Below, piece by piece: positions 16,944-24,148 of a stretch of DNA of 33,432 bases. Under the pieces are notes generated by a model. The model was not told where the DNA came from. It saw only the letters and a program-made list of their open reading frames with translations, and searched no databases. Each line of letters begins with the position of its first letter. Within the stretch, counting starts at the first letter, position 1. The translations under genes were made by a program, and so were the position numbers. Source of the stretch: CAUZJO01 sp963580245 (GTDB lineage: Bacteria > Sumerlaeota > Sumerlaeia > MVZB01); the NCBI GenBank assembly GCA_963580245.1, contig CAUZJO010000037.1:1-33432 (forward strand). The letters run 5' to 3'.

Positions 16944-17525
16944 CTACTTCCCCTCGCCCCCGCCCCCCTCATCATTCACCGGCGGAAGCAATTCCACGAT
17001 TTCCGCCATCGGTTCCCCGTTCATGTCCAAGATCGTGTTACAACGTCCATATAACGGCACCCCCCCTTCCAAACCCAACGCGTCCCTGATCAACGCATCC
17101 GGCTCAACCCTCAGGAACGCCGAAGGCCGGTTCACATGCCGCACGTGATACTCCTCCAAGATACTCCCCAGCGGCCGCCGGCAATGCTGGATCTCACGCT
17201 TCGCCGACTCATCGAAACGGTCCAGGTAAATGCGGATCGCGCCGAACTCCACCGGCGTCTCGTTCTCCCCAAGAACCAAAACCACCTGGCGTAGCAGCGA
17301 TGACCCATTGAGCCGTCGCTGCAGAACCTTCAGGATGATCTTGCGCCCATGAAAATCTTCCAACGTCGGCGTCATATCGTTTTCATGCTCGAGCAACTTC
17401 CTCAAGGGCCGGGGAATATCGCCGGGACCAATTGTCTCAATCGACGGCAAGCCGCGATGCGCCAAGCCGTAGGTATCCGCCATGGGTCGCATGAGTTCGC
17501 CGAGCTGTTCGGTCGTTAGCTCCAT
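16944..17525 (-). CDS. Chorismate lyase (UbiC)-like protein
   Basis: This 193-residue protein has the pattern of the chorismate pyruvate-lyase/UTRA fold. LLRQVVLVLGENETPVEFGAIRIYL includes Arg79, RRPLGSILEE includes Gly120, LYGRCNTIL includes Arg161, and PMAEIVELLPP includes Glu178. These are the counterparts of the arginine, glycine and glutamate that bind product in E. coli UbiC (Arg76, Leu114-Gly, Glu155). UbiC splits chorismate into 4-hydroxybenzoate and pyruvate; some relatives make 3-hydroxybenzoate or have other roles. The frame is open upstream to 17612, but the ATG at 17525 has GAGGAGAG 11 bases before it, while the alternative GTG has no spacer. A glycine-rich tail ends the protein. 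It starts eight bases after the radical SAM gene, so the two are in one operon. Activity on chorismate is inferred. Confidence 0.72.
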   Translation of the reverse strand: MELTTEQLGELMRPMADTYGLAHRGLPSIETIGPGDIPRPLRKLLEHENDMTPTLEDFHGRKIILKVLQRRLNGSSLLRQVVLVLGENETPVEFGAIRIYLDRFDESAKREIQHCRRPLGSILEEYHVRHVNRPSAFLRVEPDALIRDALGLEGGVPLYGRCNTILDMNGEPMAEIVELLPPVNDEGGGGEGK

Positions 17526-17533
17526 TACGTGAA

Positions 17534-18868
17534 TCACTCTCCTCGGTGTTGGGGCAGGAAGAACTCGCGCACCAACCAATCGACCTTGAGCAAGCCGTCG
17601 CGACTGAGGCACAGCGCATCGCCTTCGAGCCGCGCGAGGCCCATCTCGGCCAGCCGCTGAATCTGCTGGGCGAATCGACGCTCGACGTCCACCCCGAAGC
17701 GTTCCTGAAAATAGGACCGGCTGACCCGGCCCAGTTTAAACTGCAAAACAAGCTGTCGGATGAATTGCTCCTCCTCGCTGATGCCCAGGGCGCGGTGAAT
17801 GGGCGGCTCCCCGGCGTTGACGCGATCGATGTAAGGCGCCAAATCCTTCTCGTTCTGCATGTGCACGCCGTTGACAAAACCGAACGAGGCGACGCCGATC
17901 GATAGGAGATCGGCCCCGGTCCATAGACTGTCGCGATAGACGAATCGCGCGCAGGCCGGGTCGCGGACGGCCGTGTAGGCGCTGGTGACCGCGTAGCCCG
18001 CCGCTTCAAGCGCCGCGAAGGCCTCGCCGACCCAGCGCCGTTTGGTCTCCCACTCGGCCACCGGCGCCAGCGTCTTGCCCGCCTCGCGCATCTGCTGATA
18101 GATCGTCGTGTTATAAGGCACTTCCATTTGATAGATCGTCACGCAGTCGGGGGCCAGCTCGATGACTTTGTCGATATTGCGCCGCCACAGCTCGTCGGTC
18201 TCGCCCATCATGCCGGCGATCAGGTCGATATTGATCTGCGGAAAGTCGATCGAGCGGGCGAACTCGTAAGCGCGGAATATCTCCTTGGAGCGGTGCGCCC
18301 GGCCGTTGAGTTCAAGGACCGAGTCGTCGAAGTGTTCGATCCCCAAACTCAATCGCGTGACGCCGATCTCACGGATCATGCGCAGCTTGGCCTCGTTGAG
18401 CGTGCCCGGCTCGCATTCAAACGTCACTTCCTCGGCCGCCTCCCAGCTCAGGCCGTCCTTGAGCGCGTCGGTCAACCCCCGCAACTGGCTGGGCGAGAGA
18501 TACGACGGCGTCCCCCCGCCGAAGTATACGAAACGCGGCGTGCGCCCGCCGACGAACGGCTTGGCCGCGAGCATCCGAAACTCCCGCTCCAGCGCGTCCA
18601 GGTAGGCGTTGATCTCCGAGGCGTTCTTGTCAGTGTAAACGCGGAAGTAACAGAAGTGGCAGCGCCGGCGGCAGAACGGGATGTGGACGTAGAGACCCAA
18701 GGGCCGCCGCGGGTCGGGCGGCCTTTCGAGCACCGCCAGCGCCTCGCCGACGCGCTCGGGCTTCCAAAACGAAAACGGCGGGTAGTTGGAGACGAAATAA
18801 TTACCCGCCTGCGTCTGGGCCGGCTCCACGGCGGGCGAGGCGGGTGTTGCGTCGGGACTCATGGGCAT
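17534..18868 (-). CDS. HemN-like radical SAM protein
   Basis: This 444-residue radical SAM enzyme is of the coproporphyrinogen III oxidase (HemN/HemW/HutW) family. The cluster-binding motif LYVHIPFCRRRCHFCYF contains Cys66, Cys70 and Cys73 that hold the 4Fe-4S cluster. It is followed by FVYFGGGTPSYLSPSQL (117-121 is GGGTP), which binds SAM, and VTFECEPGTLNEAKL and TRLSLGIEHFDDSVLELNGR, as expected for the family. The C-terminal part has the HemN-type winged-helix pattern ending FFLPQHRGE. True HemN carries an extra N-terminal motif and a second SAM site that I cannot confirm, so heme synthesis is only one option; heme breakdown, methylation or cyclopropanation by HemN-like enzymes are others. 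It follows the PQQ propeller gene after 15 bases and precedes the UbiC-like gene by eight. Confidence 0.88.
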   Translation of the reverse strand: MPMSPDATPASPAVEPAQTQAGNYFVSNYPPFSFWKPERVGEALAVLERPPDPRRPLGLYVHIPFCRRRCHFCYFRVYTDKNASEINAYLDALEREFRMLAAKPFVGGRTPRFVYFGGGTPSYLSPSQLRGLTDALKDGLSWEAAEEVTFECEPGTLNEAKLRMIREIGVTRLSLGIEHFDDSVLELNGRAHRSKEIFRAYEFARSIDFPQINIDLIAGMMGETDELWRRNIDKVIELAPDCVTIYQMEVPYNTTIYQQMREAGKTLAPVAEWETKRRWVGEAFAALEAAGYAVTSAYTAVRDPACARFVYRDSLWTGADLLSIGVASFGFVNGVHMQNEKDLAPYIDRVNAGEPPIHRALGISEEEQFIRQLVLQFKLGRVSRSYFQERFGVDVERRFAQQIQRLAEMGLARLEGDALCLSRDGLLKVDWLVREFFLPQHRGE

Positions 18869-18883
18869 TTCACGCGGATGGGT

Positions 18884-20179
18884 TCAGGTCCCTTCGTCCT
18901 CATTTGGCGCTTGAGCCGAACGGCTCGCGGCCCGGGCCGAATTCTGCTCGGCGCCGAACGCATAGACGTAACCGTCGAGCGAGCCGACGACGACAACCCC
19001 CCGGCTGACGGCAGGCGAGGCCTCGATCGCGTCCCCTATTTCATACGACCAGATTTCGCGGCCATCGGCTAGGCCCACGACGTAAAGCCGGCCGTCGTCG
19101 GAGCCTACAACCACCTTATCGCCGCAGATGACCGGCGAGCTGTTGACCTCGCCGCCGGTCTTGAACTTCCAAATCGGCTTGCCGCTACGCCGGTCGACGC
19201 AATGCAGGAACTTATCGCGCCCGCCGAAGACAACCCGCTCCGCATCGACCGCGGCCGACGAGAAAAACGGGTAGGGCTTGTGCGTGTATTCCCATTCGAT
19301 CTTGTCGGCGTCGAGATCCACGGAGAGGAACGCGTTGTTGTAATGCCCGATATAAGCGCGCCCCCCGGCCAGCGCGACCGACCCGGCGATATACGCCCCC
19401 GCCTCGACCGCCCCCGCCCGCTTGCCGTCCGCCAGCGACACGACGTGCACAAACGCGTCGCACCCCCCGAAGACCGCCCGTCCGCCGGCCACCGCGGGCG
19501 AGCCGTTGATGAAATTGTCGGTCGAATAGGTCCACAGATGCTCGCCGTCGGCGGCCCGCAGGCCATAAAGTTTGCTGTCGTAGCTGCCGAAGATGACGGT
19601 GGCGCCGTCCGTGGTGGCGTCGTCATGCCAATTGGCGCCCCCGAGGATGCGATTGTTGGCCGGAAAGTCCCACAGCTTCTTCCCCGACGCGGCATCGAGA
19701 CAATAGAACACCCCATCGGACGAACCGACGTAAACCCGCCCGCCCATGACCAACGGCGGCGCCTCGACCGCCCCCTCGGTGGCGAACGACCAGCTTTTCT
19801 CGCCGCTCACGAGCCCGAGCGCGTAAAGGCTCCCGTCATCCGACCCGACGAAGACCCGCTCACCCACGATCACCGCCGAAGACCGCACTGGCTCCTCGGT
19901 CTTGAACCGCCACAGGAATTCCAACTCATCAGGCAACGCCCCCTCGGCCCGCCCCGTCAACGCCGCATCGCCGCGAAAGATCGGCCAATCGGCGGCGGGC
20001 CGGATTTCGGCCGGGGCGAGATCGCCCTCAGCCCGCAAACCGTCCGGCGAGCACGTTCCGAATGCGAAAACCAGGCAAACGGCCACCGCGAAACGGGTAG
20101 AGAATGGTGATGAAAGTTGCCGGGGTCGAAGACGCTCCACGCCCCAGTGTCGCACACCAGGCGGGAGGCGCGCAATCAT
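18884..20179 (-). CDS. Exported PQQ-like eight-bladed beta-propeller
   Basis: This 431-residue protein resembles BamB and PQQ-repeat proteins. After a long basic N-region, the hydrophobic segment AVAVCLVFAFGTC is followed by LRAEGDLAPAEI, suggesting export. The mature part has eight repeats of the form VGSDDGSLYALGLVSGEKSW, for example YVGSSDGVFYCLDAASGKKLW, IFGSYDSKLYGLRAADGEHLW, VFGGRDKFLHCVDRRSGKPIW and VVGSDDGRLYVVGLADGREIW. These form an eight-bladed propeller. No quinoprotein dehydrogenase catalytic residues are evident, so it is more likely a structural or scaffold protein than an enzyme. The open frame continues upstream to 20473, but the ATG at 20179 gives the N-terminal export signal; the upstream part belongs to another gene (see 20230-20445). 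It leads the radical SAM operon with a 15-base gap. Confidence 0.85.
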   Translation of the reverse strand: MIARLPPGVRHWGVERLRPRQLSSPFSTRFAVAVCLVFAFGTCSPDGLRAEGDLAPAEIRPAADWPIFRGDAALTGRAEGALPDELEFLWRFKTEEPVRSSAVIVGERVFVGSDDGSLYALGLVSGEKSWSFATEGAVEAPPLVMGGRVYVGSSDGVFYCLDAASGKKLWDFPANNRILGGANWHDDATTDGATVIFGSYDSKLYGLRAADGEHLWTYSTDNFINGSPAVAGGRAVFGGCDAFVHVVSLADGKRAGAVEAGAYIAGSVALAGGRAYIGHYNNAFLSVDLDADKIEWEYTHKPYPFFSSAAVDAERVVFGGRDKFLHCVDRRSGKPIWKFKTGGEVNSSPVICGDKVVVGSDDGRLYVVGLADGREIWSYEIGDAIEASPAVSRGVVVVGSLDGYVYAFGAEQNSARAASRSAQAPNEDEGT

Positions 20180-20229
20180 TTTAGTACCTGTACGTAATAC
20201 CCTCGATCCAGCCGGGTGATCGCCCTCGA

Positions 20230-20445
20230 TCAGTACGCCGTCCATGTCCTCACGGCGCACATCCACGGATCCCCAGAAACCGGTGTCGATCCAATAGGTG
20301 CCTCCACGCATTCGACCGGGGTAGGGCTGGCCGACAGTGAAAGTGAGCTCATACGTACGCTCAAACGTACCCCCCGAGGCGCCACTCTCGCCGCCGCCAC
20401 GACGACCGCGCAGACCGTCGGCTTGGCACTCCAATGCTTCTTCAT
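20230..20445 (-). pseudogene. Secreted GQP/GFW-motif protein, frame-disrupted
   Basis: A good ribosome site (GGGGGTGA) precedes an ATG at 20445 that encodes a signal-like start, MKKHWSAKPTVCAVVVAAA. The same stretch in another frame reads SGASGGTFERTYELTFTVGQ, then PYPGRMRGGTYWIDTGFW. This is the ending GQPxxGxMxGGxYxxxxGFW seen in many secreted planctomycete proteins. A one-base loss in the GGC run near 20385-20400 would join the two parts. As it stands, the signal frame stops at 20230, while the motif frame continues without a stop into the propeller gene. Most of the usual protein body before the motif is missing. A 12-bp near-perfect duplication (gtacgtttgagc, then gtacgtatgagc) sits inside. 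It could be a decayed gene or a sequencing error. Confidence 0.45.
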
Positions 20446-20515
20446 ATCCGTCACCCCCTGAAATCCGGCTCATGCAAGCCGGGGCTCGCTCCGATTCCTC
20501 CAGCCTTTAACAACC

Positions 20516-20543
20516 ATTGTATACCACTGAACCTCTCGGTCAA
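20516..20543 (-). promoter_or_regulatory. Sigma-70-like promoter of the minus-strand cluster
   Basis: On the minus strand, -35 TTGACC (20543-20538) and -10 TACAAT (20521-20516) are separated by 16 bases. Each hexamer matches the consensus in five of six positions. Transcription would start near 20509, about 64 bases before the ATG at 20445. It is the best promoter match I see upstream of the long minus-strand gene run. Confidence 0.55.
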
Positions 20544-20922
20544 GAATCCTCGCGGCGACTTGTGCCCTCAAGGCCCCGGGCGCATCTTGACACTACTACC
20601 GATTGGTGAGGGAATGGGGGGTGCCTGGGTGTCGGCCAGGAAGGTCGCGATAGCCGGGTCCGCCCTCGGCATCGGGTCCGGACCGTGGCGATGACATGCG
20701 GGGATTGCTTAGTCAACATGAGGCCCCAGGGACCCTTCCGCTGATGCACCCCCTCCGAGATCGGCGGGGCGCGGGCCGGACTCCCCCGCCCCGGGGCCCC
20801 TCAAACCCTGTCGGTTTTCGCTTGATCATTCCCCCCGATTGATGTAACAAACAGGCGTTCCATAGGGCCAAGCGTCCTCCGCCGAGGGCCACGCGAAACA
20901 CCCCCATCGAGGTCAAACACCG
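20544..20922. other. Divergent intergenic region
   Basis: About 380 bases lie between the minus-strand promoter and the plus-strand glycine-rich gene. Short open frames here do not look like proteins. A TTGACA hexamer near 20587 on the plus strand lacks a partner -10 at normal spacing. I find no RNA gene or clear terminator. Confidence 0.4.
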
Positions 20923-21690
20923 ATGAACATGACACCGAAGGTTCCCATTCGATCACGCCGTTGGTCCATGGCGTGCATGACGTCCCTGGTTCTTGCGGCA
21001 CTGGTGATCTCCCCCATGGAGAGCCAGGGGCGACGAAAGAGCGTCCAAGTTCGGCGCATGGACGTCGAACCGCTCTCCCCGCAAAAGATCGACCGGCTCG
21101 GCGACAAGACGCGACTCTATTACCAAAAGGCCCTGGGCTCCATGGACCGGATCAATTATCCATTGGCCCTCGGCTTTCTGGATCGCGCGGTCCAGTCCGC
21201 CCCCGATGACGTCTACTTGCGTTTTAACCTGGTCCGGCTCGCCCATTATCTGGGGGACACGCGCGTGGGCTCCGATTCCATCCAATACTATGACATCACC
21301 GAGGAGAACTTGCGCGAACTGGAGAAGGCGCCGCAACTCAACGAGCGTGAGAAACGGCGGACGCGCGAGGCCATCGCGTTGGTCGTCGAGTTGCGCAGGG
21401 CCGTCGCCGAACGCGATGAGAAGCGCAAGAAAAACGGACGCGAGCTGGCCGACGAGCTCAGAGAGGAAATCTATCGAGATCTCGAACCCGAAGGCGAAGA
21501 GGAAAGCCTGAAAGGCAAACGGGAGAAGCAACTGCGGCAGATGTCCCAGGAAGTCCAGCGATCCTCCGGTAGAGGCGGGGGCGGGGGCGGCGGCGGCGGC
21601 GGCGGCGGAGCAGGTTCGATGGGCGCTCCGATGATGGGCGGCGGCGGCGGCTCAGGCGGGGGGGGGGGCGGCGGTGGAGCCTTTCGATGA
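20923..21690 (+). CDS. Secreted TPR-like protein with coiled coil and polyglycine tail
   Basis: This 255-residue protein has no family I can name. An N-terminal signal or anchor segment lies at about 17-30 (ACMTSLVLAALVIS). Residues 62-110 resemble one TPR pair (RLYYQKALGSMDRINYPLAL, then FLDRAVQSAPDDVYLRFNLV). Residues 125-212 are strongly charged and probably helical or coiled coil (NLRELEKAPQLNEREKRRTR, then KGKREKQLRQMSQEVQ). The end (216-253) consists almost entirely of glycine in two blocks around GSMGAPMM. The gene is flanked by intergenic DNA on both sides (212 bases to the PII gene). A role in assembly or scaffolding in the periplasm is conceivable, but nothing in the sequence proves it. 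Confidence 0.7.
   Translation: MNMTPKVPIRSRRWSMACMTSLVLAALVISPMESQGRRKSVQVRRMDVEPLSPQKIDRLGDKTRLYYQKALGSMDRINYPLALGFLDRAVQSAPDDVYLRFNLVRLAHYLGDTRVGSDSIQYYDITEENLRELEKAPQLNEREKRRTREAIALVVELRRAVAERDEKRKKNGRELADELREEIYRDLEPEGEEESLKGKREKQLRQMSQEVQRSSGRGGGGGGGGGGGGAGSMGAPMMGGGGGSGGGGGGGGAFR
21574..21679 (+). repeat. GGC/GGG microsatellite encoding polyglycine
   Basis: Two runs of GGC and GGG codons (about 21574-21609 and 21636-21679) encode the glycine tail of the gene above. The runs contain several G tracts that could form G-quadruplexes and are prone to slippage; a change not divisible by three would alter the short C-terminus. Confidence 0.7.
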
Positions 21691-21902
21691 CCGCTTGACG
21701 AACGCCGGCATCATGGACTGGCTCCCAAGCCCGACACGACCAACGATTCCCAACTTGAATTGCGACACTCGAGAATCCTTACGGGCGAGCCGGCTCACCC
21801 CTTAAGTGGCGCGGGGCATGGTTCGCGGCCGATGGGAGGTCTCAACGTAAGACCGACGGCGACGTGGGTCAAAGCAACACGACAGGACGTTAAACCACCC
21901 CG

Positions 21903-22241
21903 ATGAAGATGATCGTCGCCGTCATCAAGCCGTTCAAACTCACCGAAGTCAAAGAGGCCCTCAGCAAAATTGGCGTCAACCGGATGACCGTCTCGGAGGT
22001 CAAGGGCTACGGTCGCCAGAAGGGGCACGCCGAGTTCTACCGGGGGACGGAATACCAGATCGATTTTGTCCCAAAACTGCGGTTGGAGATCGCCGTGGAC
22101 GAGGATGAGACCGACCGCGCCGTCGAGGCGATGCGTCAGGCCGCGCGGACCGGCTCGATCGGCGACGGCAAAATCTTTGTCCTGCCGCTCGAGGACGCCG
22201 TCCGTATCCGCACCGGCGAGCTGGGCCCCGATGCCCTCTAA
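21903..22241 (+). CDS. glnB: PII nitrogen-regulatory protein (GlnB/GlnK)
   Basis: This 112-residue protein is a PII signal transducer that senses 2-oxoglutarate and ATP/ADP and controls nitrogen assimilation targets. It begins MKMIVAVIKPFKLTEVKEAL, the PII start. The T-loop reads GYGRQKGHAEFYRGTEYQID (36-54) with Tyr51, the residue that is uridylylated in proteobacterial PII, conserved. The B-loop is RTGSIGDGKIFV (82-93), binding ATP. Length is exactly that of the family. No ammonium transporter (amtB) or glutamine synthetase gene is next to it in this window, so GlnB versus GlnK cannot be settled. There is no strong ribosome site before the ATG. DNA polymerase X follows after 58 bases. Confidence 0.95.
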   Translation: MKMIVAVIKPFKLTEVKEALSKIGVNRMTVSEVKGYGRQKGHAEFYRGTEYQIDFVPKLRLEIAVDEDETDRAVEAMRQAARTGSIGDGKIFVLPLEDAVRIRTGELGPDAL

Positions 22242-22299
22242 GCGTTCGCGCCGACCCCATTGAACCGGTGTTGCACCCCGTATCCAGAGCACCCCATCC

Positions 22300-24075
22300 A
22301 TGAGCGCAACCAAGCAAGGACTCATTGCCGCCCTTAAGCAATGCGCCGTCCTGATGGAAGTGAGCGGCGAGAATCCTTTTCGCTGCCGGGCCTATGAACA
22401 GGGCGCGCGCGTAATCGAAGGCCTCGAGGGCGAACCGGCCGACTGGATCGAGCAAGGCCTGTTGGCCAAGACCAAGGGCATCGGCAAAGGCCTGGGCGAG
22501 AAGATCGAGGAGTGGGTCGAGAGCGGTCGGCTCGAGATGCTCGAGGAACTCCAGCGCAAGGTTCCCGCGGGCCTGCTCGAGATCGAGAACATCCCCGGCG
22601 TCGGCCCCAAGAAGACAAAGCTGCTGTGGGGGGAAATGGGGATCGATACCCTGGAAAAGCTGGAGGCGGCGGCTGGGGATGGTTCGCTGGCCGAACTGCC
22701 CGGCTTTGCCAAGCGGACCGCCGAGAAGATCCTGGCCGGCATCGAGCAGCGCCGCCGCTACTCCGAGCGTCACAGTCTCGAGTTGGCGACGCTTGCCGCC
22801 AAGGCGATCCTCGAACGGCTCCGGCCGCTGCCGCGGATCGGGCGCATCGAGCTGGCCGGCAGCCTGCGGCGCTCGCGCGAAACGGTCAAGGACCTCGACA
22901 TCGTCGCCACCAGCACCGACCCCAAGCCGGTGATGCGGGCCTTCGTGGAGACGCCCGGCGTCGAGTCGGTGATCGCCCACGGGGAGACCAAAAGCTCGAT
23001 CCTGCTCGAGGGCGGCCTGGCCGTCGACCTGCGCGTGGTCGAGGCCGATCAGTTCGCCGCGGCGCTCAATTACTTCACCGGCAGCAAGCAGCACAACACC
23101 GCGCTGCGGGCGCGGGCCAAACGGATGGGTTATAAGCTCAACGAATACGGCCTGTTCCCCGACACCGATAAATCCAACCTCAAGCCGCTGCCCACCCCCG
23201 ACGAAGCCGCCCTCTACGCCCACCTCGGCCTGGCGTGCATCCCGCCTGAACTGCGCGAGGACATGGGCGAGATCGAAGCCGCCGAGCAAGACAACCTGCC
23301 CGAACTGCTCACGTCCGCGCAGATGATCGGCGTCCTGCACTGTCACACTAACTACAGCGACGGCCGCAACACCCTGATCGAGATGGCCACGGCCTGCCAC
23401 GAGGCCGGATACAAGTACCTGGGCGTCTGCGACCACAGCCAAACGGCCGCCTACGCCGGCGGGCTCAAGCCCGAAGACGTCGCGCGCCAGTGGGACGAGA
23501 TCGACCGGCTGAATACGAAGTTCAAAGGTTTCCGGATCCTTAAAGGCATCGAGTCCGATATCCTTGCCGATGGCTCGCTCGATTACGAAGATGACCTGCT
23601 GGAAGGATTCGATTTGGTCGTCGTCTCGATCCACGGTGGGATGAACATGGGCGAAGGCGAGATGACCGATCGCATTTGCCGGGCCCTGGAGCACCCGGCG
23701 ACGACGATCCTCGGCCACCCCACCGGCCGGTTGCTCCTGCGTCGCGAACCCTATGCCGTCGATCTGGAACGGGTGCTGGAGACGGCCGCCAAACACCGGG
23801 TCGTCGTCGAGATCAACGCCAATCCCTGGCGCCTGGACCTGGACTGGCGTTGGATTCGCCGCGCGCGGGCGATGGGTTGCCGGTTCGCGATCAACCCCGA
23901 TGCCCACGATACCGCCGGCCTGAAGCATATCCCGCTGGGCGTGGGCATCGCCCGCAAAGGCTGGCTCGGCCCCAAGGACGTGATCAACACCAAGCCGCTC
24001 AATGCGTTCAAATCCTGGCTGGATAAGCGCAAGACATCAAAACGGATCGAGGAGGCCGCCGCCCATGAGAGCTGA
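22300..24075 (+). CDS. polX: DNA polymerase X with PHP domain
   Basis: This 591-residue protein is a bacterial family X DNA polymerase, a gap-filling repair enzyme with a C-terminal PHP nuclease domain. The N-terminal 8-kDa-like and helix-hairpin-helix regions include LLAKTKGIGKGLGEKIEEWV and IENIPGVGPKKTKLLW. The polymerase active site shows GSLRRSRETVKDLDIV (187-202) with catalytic Asp198 and Asp200, and the third aspartate at Asp243 (VDLRVV). The PHP domain carries metal ligands in LHCHTNYSDG (His347, His349, Asp354), CDHS (Asp378, His379), GIESDI, VSIHGG, and NPDAHDTAG near 540-550. All sites look intact. Length fits the usual 570-600. The purH start lies 73 bases downstream. Confidence 0.95.
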   Translation: MSATKQGLIAALKQCAVLMEVSGENPFRCRAYEQGARVIEGLEGEPADWIEQGLLAKTKGIGKGLGEKIEEWVESGRLEMLEELQRKVPAGLLEIENIPGVGPKKTKLLWGEMGIDTLEKLEAAAGDGSLAELPGFAKRTAEKILAGIEQRRRYSERHSLELATLAAKAILERLRPLPRIGRIELAGSLRRSRETVKDLDIVATSTDPKPVMRAFVETPGVESVIAHGETKSSILLEGGLAVDLRVVEADQFAAALNYFTGSKQHNTALRARAKRMGYKLNEYGLFPDTDKSNLKPLPTPDEAALYAHLGLACIPPELREDMGEIEAAEQDNLPELLTSAQMIGVLHCHTNYSDGRNTLIEMATACHEAGYKYLGVCDHSQTAAYAGGLKPEDVARQWDEIDRLNTKFKGFRILKGIESDILADGSLDYEDDLLEGFDLVVVSIHGGMNMGEGEMTDRICRALEHPATTILGHPTGRLLLRREPYAVDLERVLETAAKHRVVVEINANPWRLDLDWRWIRRARAMGCRFAINPDAHDTAGLKHIPLGVGIARKGWLGPKDVINTKPLNAFKSWLDKRKTSKRIEEAAAHES

Positions 24076-24148
24076 TGCGTACGCTTCGGGAAAAGAGGCC
24101 GGACGCGGGGCCACCGCCGAACAAAACGAAGGAGTAATCATACCAACC

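Noticed and set aside
17534..18868. Naming the radical SAM gene hemN
   Set aside because: Only family-level motifs are visible and the neighbours are not heme genes, so I gave no gene symbol.
21807..21822. Possible sigma-54 promoter upstream of the PII gene
   Set aside because: TGGCGCG fits the -24 element, but the -12 GC dinucleotide is GG here, so the match is too weak.
22000..23928. Long minus-strand open frame (642 codons) antisense to polX
   Set aside because: The plus strand carries all DNA polymerase X and PHP motifs; the antisense translation has no protein-like pattern. Similar shadows at 29290-30726 and 25723-27045 were dropped for the same reason.
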